Virus record (IMG/VR): IMGVR_UViG_3300042563_001227
Span: 1 to 21,718 of that record
Source: a virus
Reading direction: 5' to 3' (one strand)
DNA length: 21,718 nt
Part shown: in pieces, positions 20,932 to 21,718 of the stretch
Layout of the letters: each line of letters starts with the position of its first letter
How positions within the stretch are numbered: position 1 is the first letter of the stretch
Position numbers and translations under genes: made by a program
The notes under the pieces: generated by a model
Databases searched by the model: none
The model's input: the letters and a program-made list of their open reading frames with translations, nothing else
Told to the model about the DNA's origin: nothing

Positions 20932-21649
20932 TTGCCCACTCTCTTTCTTTGCACCAAAAACATTCTCCACATGTTGGAACGACCTGTCCTGCTGTGTAGG
21001 TAGTATAATTGATATCGTTGAACTCGCCTTCACAACTCCGTGTGGTCTCAAACAAATCCATAATCTCTAATCGTCGATATTGACTCAACACCCATGCCTT
21101 GTCTACGAATCGAAAAGGATGGCTAGCAACACGATTCATGTGTATCATATATTCTAAATGTTTGTTTTCTTCAGTGCGTTCTATATCACGTTCATGCATA
21201 CCGTTGAAGTTAGCAAGCCTTGGATTGCGTGTTATTGCATTGTAGTAGGCGCTGATATTGTGCTTATGACAAATAAATTCTGCATAAGCACGTTGTTGTA
21301 TGTTGTCCCCACTTACTTTCTTGCCATACTCGTCTGTTAGGTTAGGGCCTATATTTCCGTATTCTATATCGGGTGCAATAAAATTAGTATGTCTTTTAAA
21401 TGTTGAGTGATAGAATCTTTGGAACAACCAATCATAGACATTGTCTGCATCATGCTGTTGCCACGGTCGTGTTTTCCACATGCGTACATGATTGATAATG
21501 TGGATAGTGGTGTTGTGTTCTTTAGCAAGACTACAAATCAAGTAGGCTAATAATGCAGAATCAGCACCTCCACTGACACTAATAGCAACGTCCCGCCATG
21601 CCGGATTAAATGGAATATGCACTCCGTCTATATCATGAAATATTTGCAT
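20915..21649 (-). CDS. QueC-like N-type ATP pyrophosphatase (PP-loop), 244 aa
   Basis: The PP-loop SVSGGADSALLAY (24-36; SGGADS 26-31) is the AMP-forming ATP-binding signature. A C-terminal zinc-type cluster (Cys206 in TTRSCEGEF, then CGECFWC, Cys227, 230, 233, followed by KEREWAI) matches the SC...CGxCxxCxxR layout of QueC, which converts CDG to preQ0 in 7-deazaguanine synthesis. Other residues between are not like E. coli QueC, so it may be a paralog with another carboxylate substrate, activating it by adenylation. The start ATG 21647-21649 has AAGG 10 nt upstream. It is the first gene of the long minus-strand run, with enzyme G overlapping its end by 17 nt. Confidence 0.8.
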   Translation of the reverse strand: MQIFHDIDGVHIPFNPAWRDVAISVSGGADSALLAYLICSLAKEHNTTIHIINHVRMWKTRPWQQHDADNVYDWLFQRFYHSTFKRHTNFIAPDIEYGNIGPNLTDEYGKKVSGDNIQQRAYAEFICHKHNISAYYNAITRNPRLANFNGMHERDIERTEENKHLEYMIHMNRVASHPFRFVDKAWVLSQYRRLEIMDLFETTRSCEGEFNDINYTTYTAGQVVPTCGECFWCKEREWAIEQSK

Positions 21650-21651
21650 TT

Positions 21652-21659
21652 TCTAAATA
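21652..21659 (+). promoter_or_regulatory. Late-type promoter motif at the right edge
   Basis: TCTAAATA on the plus strand matches seven of eight bases of TATAAATA. It is in the 25-nt gap between the QueC-like gene (minus) and a possible plus-strand start at 21675, giving a leader of about 9 nt. Confidence 0.4.
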
Positions 21660-21674
21660 CCTTATTAACGGAGC

Positions 21675-21718
21675 GATGCCAACTGGATTGTCATTCCTCA
21701 TGGCCAAGTGTATAGCCT
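21675..21718 (+). CDS. Possible 5' end of a plus-strand gene, cut by window edge
   Basis: ATG at 21675 follows CGGAG with a 2-nt spacer (tight) and a late-type motif at 21652-21659. The frame is open for the 14 full codons that remain (begins MPTGLSFLMAKCIA). The product cannot be identified from so little sequence. The evidence is position, SD and promoter-like motif only. Confidence 0.35.

Noticed and set aside
20932-21051. Longer start for radical SAM enzyme G (to 21051)
   Set aside because: It overlaps the QueC-like gene by 137 nt in another frame, and the extra residues have no counterpart in paralog E.
7221-21649. A ribosomal-peptide (RiPP) precursor gene for the SPASM-type enzymes
   Set aside because: I looked between and at the ends of genes; the gaps are too short and I see no small frame with leader-like and Cys- or Gly-rich core features.
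1-21718. CRISPR arrays, insertion sequences or integrase/attachment sites
   Set aside because: No regularly spaced direct repeats, transposase or integrase motifs were seen anywhere in the window.

Overview
The window looks like part of the genome of a tailed phage of the T4-like (marine or freshwater myovirus) type, or a metagenomic contig from one. The evidence is a flavin-dependent thymidylate synthase (ThyX), a phage-style KdsB sugar cytidylyltransferase, virion-like proteins, overlapping genes with almost no spacers, consensus sigma70-type promoters on the left, and T4-late-like TAAATA motifs on the right. The DNA is AT-rich. I cannot name the host from this sequence.

Left block (1-7157, all minus strand): a virion-like gene running off the left edge; a bidirectional hairpin terminator; a 391-aa conserved-type protein of unknown function; a chain of small unknown genes, including a 54-aa gene at 2769-2933; an SGNH-hydrolase-like protein; a 277-aa unknown protein; then kdsB, a 127-aa unknown protein, thyX, a glycine-rich virion-like protein, a small histone-H1-like basic protein, and an aberrant tRNA-like gene (7048-7157) with its own promoter. 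Three near-perfect promoters (TTGACA or TTGTAA, 17-nt spacer, TATAAT) each have the stop codon of the upstream gene inside the -35 box.

Right block (7221-21649, with strand flips): a dense accessory module with seven radical SAM enzymes in about 14 kb. Six of them form three paralogous pairs: 7221/18780, 8886/11922 and the N-terminal-twitch type 15016/19669. The seventh (10447) has a Rossmann, B12-domain-like N-terminus. Between them lie a second SGNH-like protein, a class I methyltransferase-like protein, a kinase-fold-like protein, two different putative 2-oxoglutarate/Fe(II) oxygenases, a GNAT protein resembling the Ate1/Bpt C-terminus, an unknown protein, a glycine-amidinotransferase-like enzyme, a DUF6614-like protein, and a QueC-like PP-loop ATPase. 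Convergent pairs overlap by 12-15 nt at their stops. Divergent pairs share very short gaps with TAAATA-type motifs.

Working idea (inference): the right block is a phage-borne biosynthetic or modification pathway. Radical chemistry, Fe(II) hydroxylation, amidino transfer, ATP-dependent activation and acyl or methyl transfer would act on one unknown small molecule, nucleotide/base or glycan. No precursor peptide, NRPS or PKS is visible, and the QueD/QueE/FolE partners of 7-deazaguanine synthesis are not in the window. The region is also rich in CTA leucine codons and CTAG tetranucleotides. The adjacent tRNA-like gene has a plausible UAG anticodon, which would read CUA.
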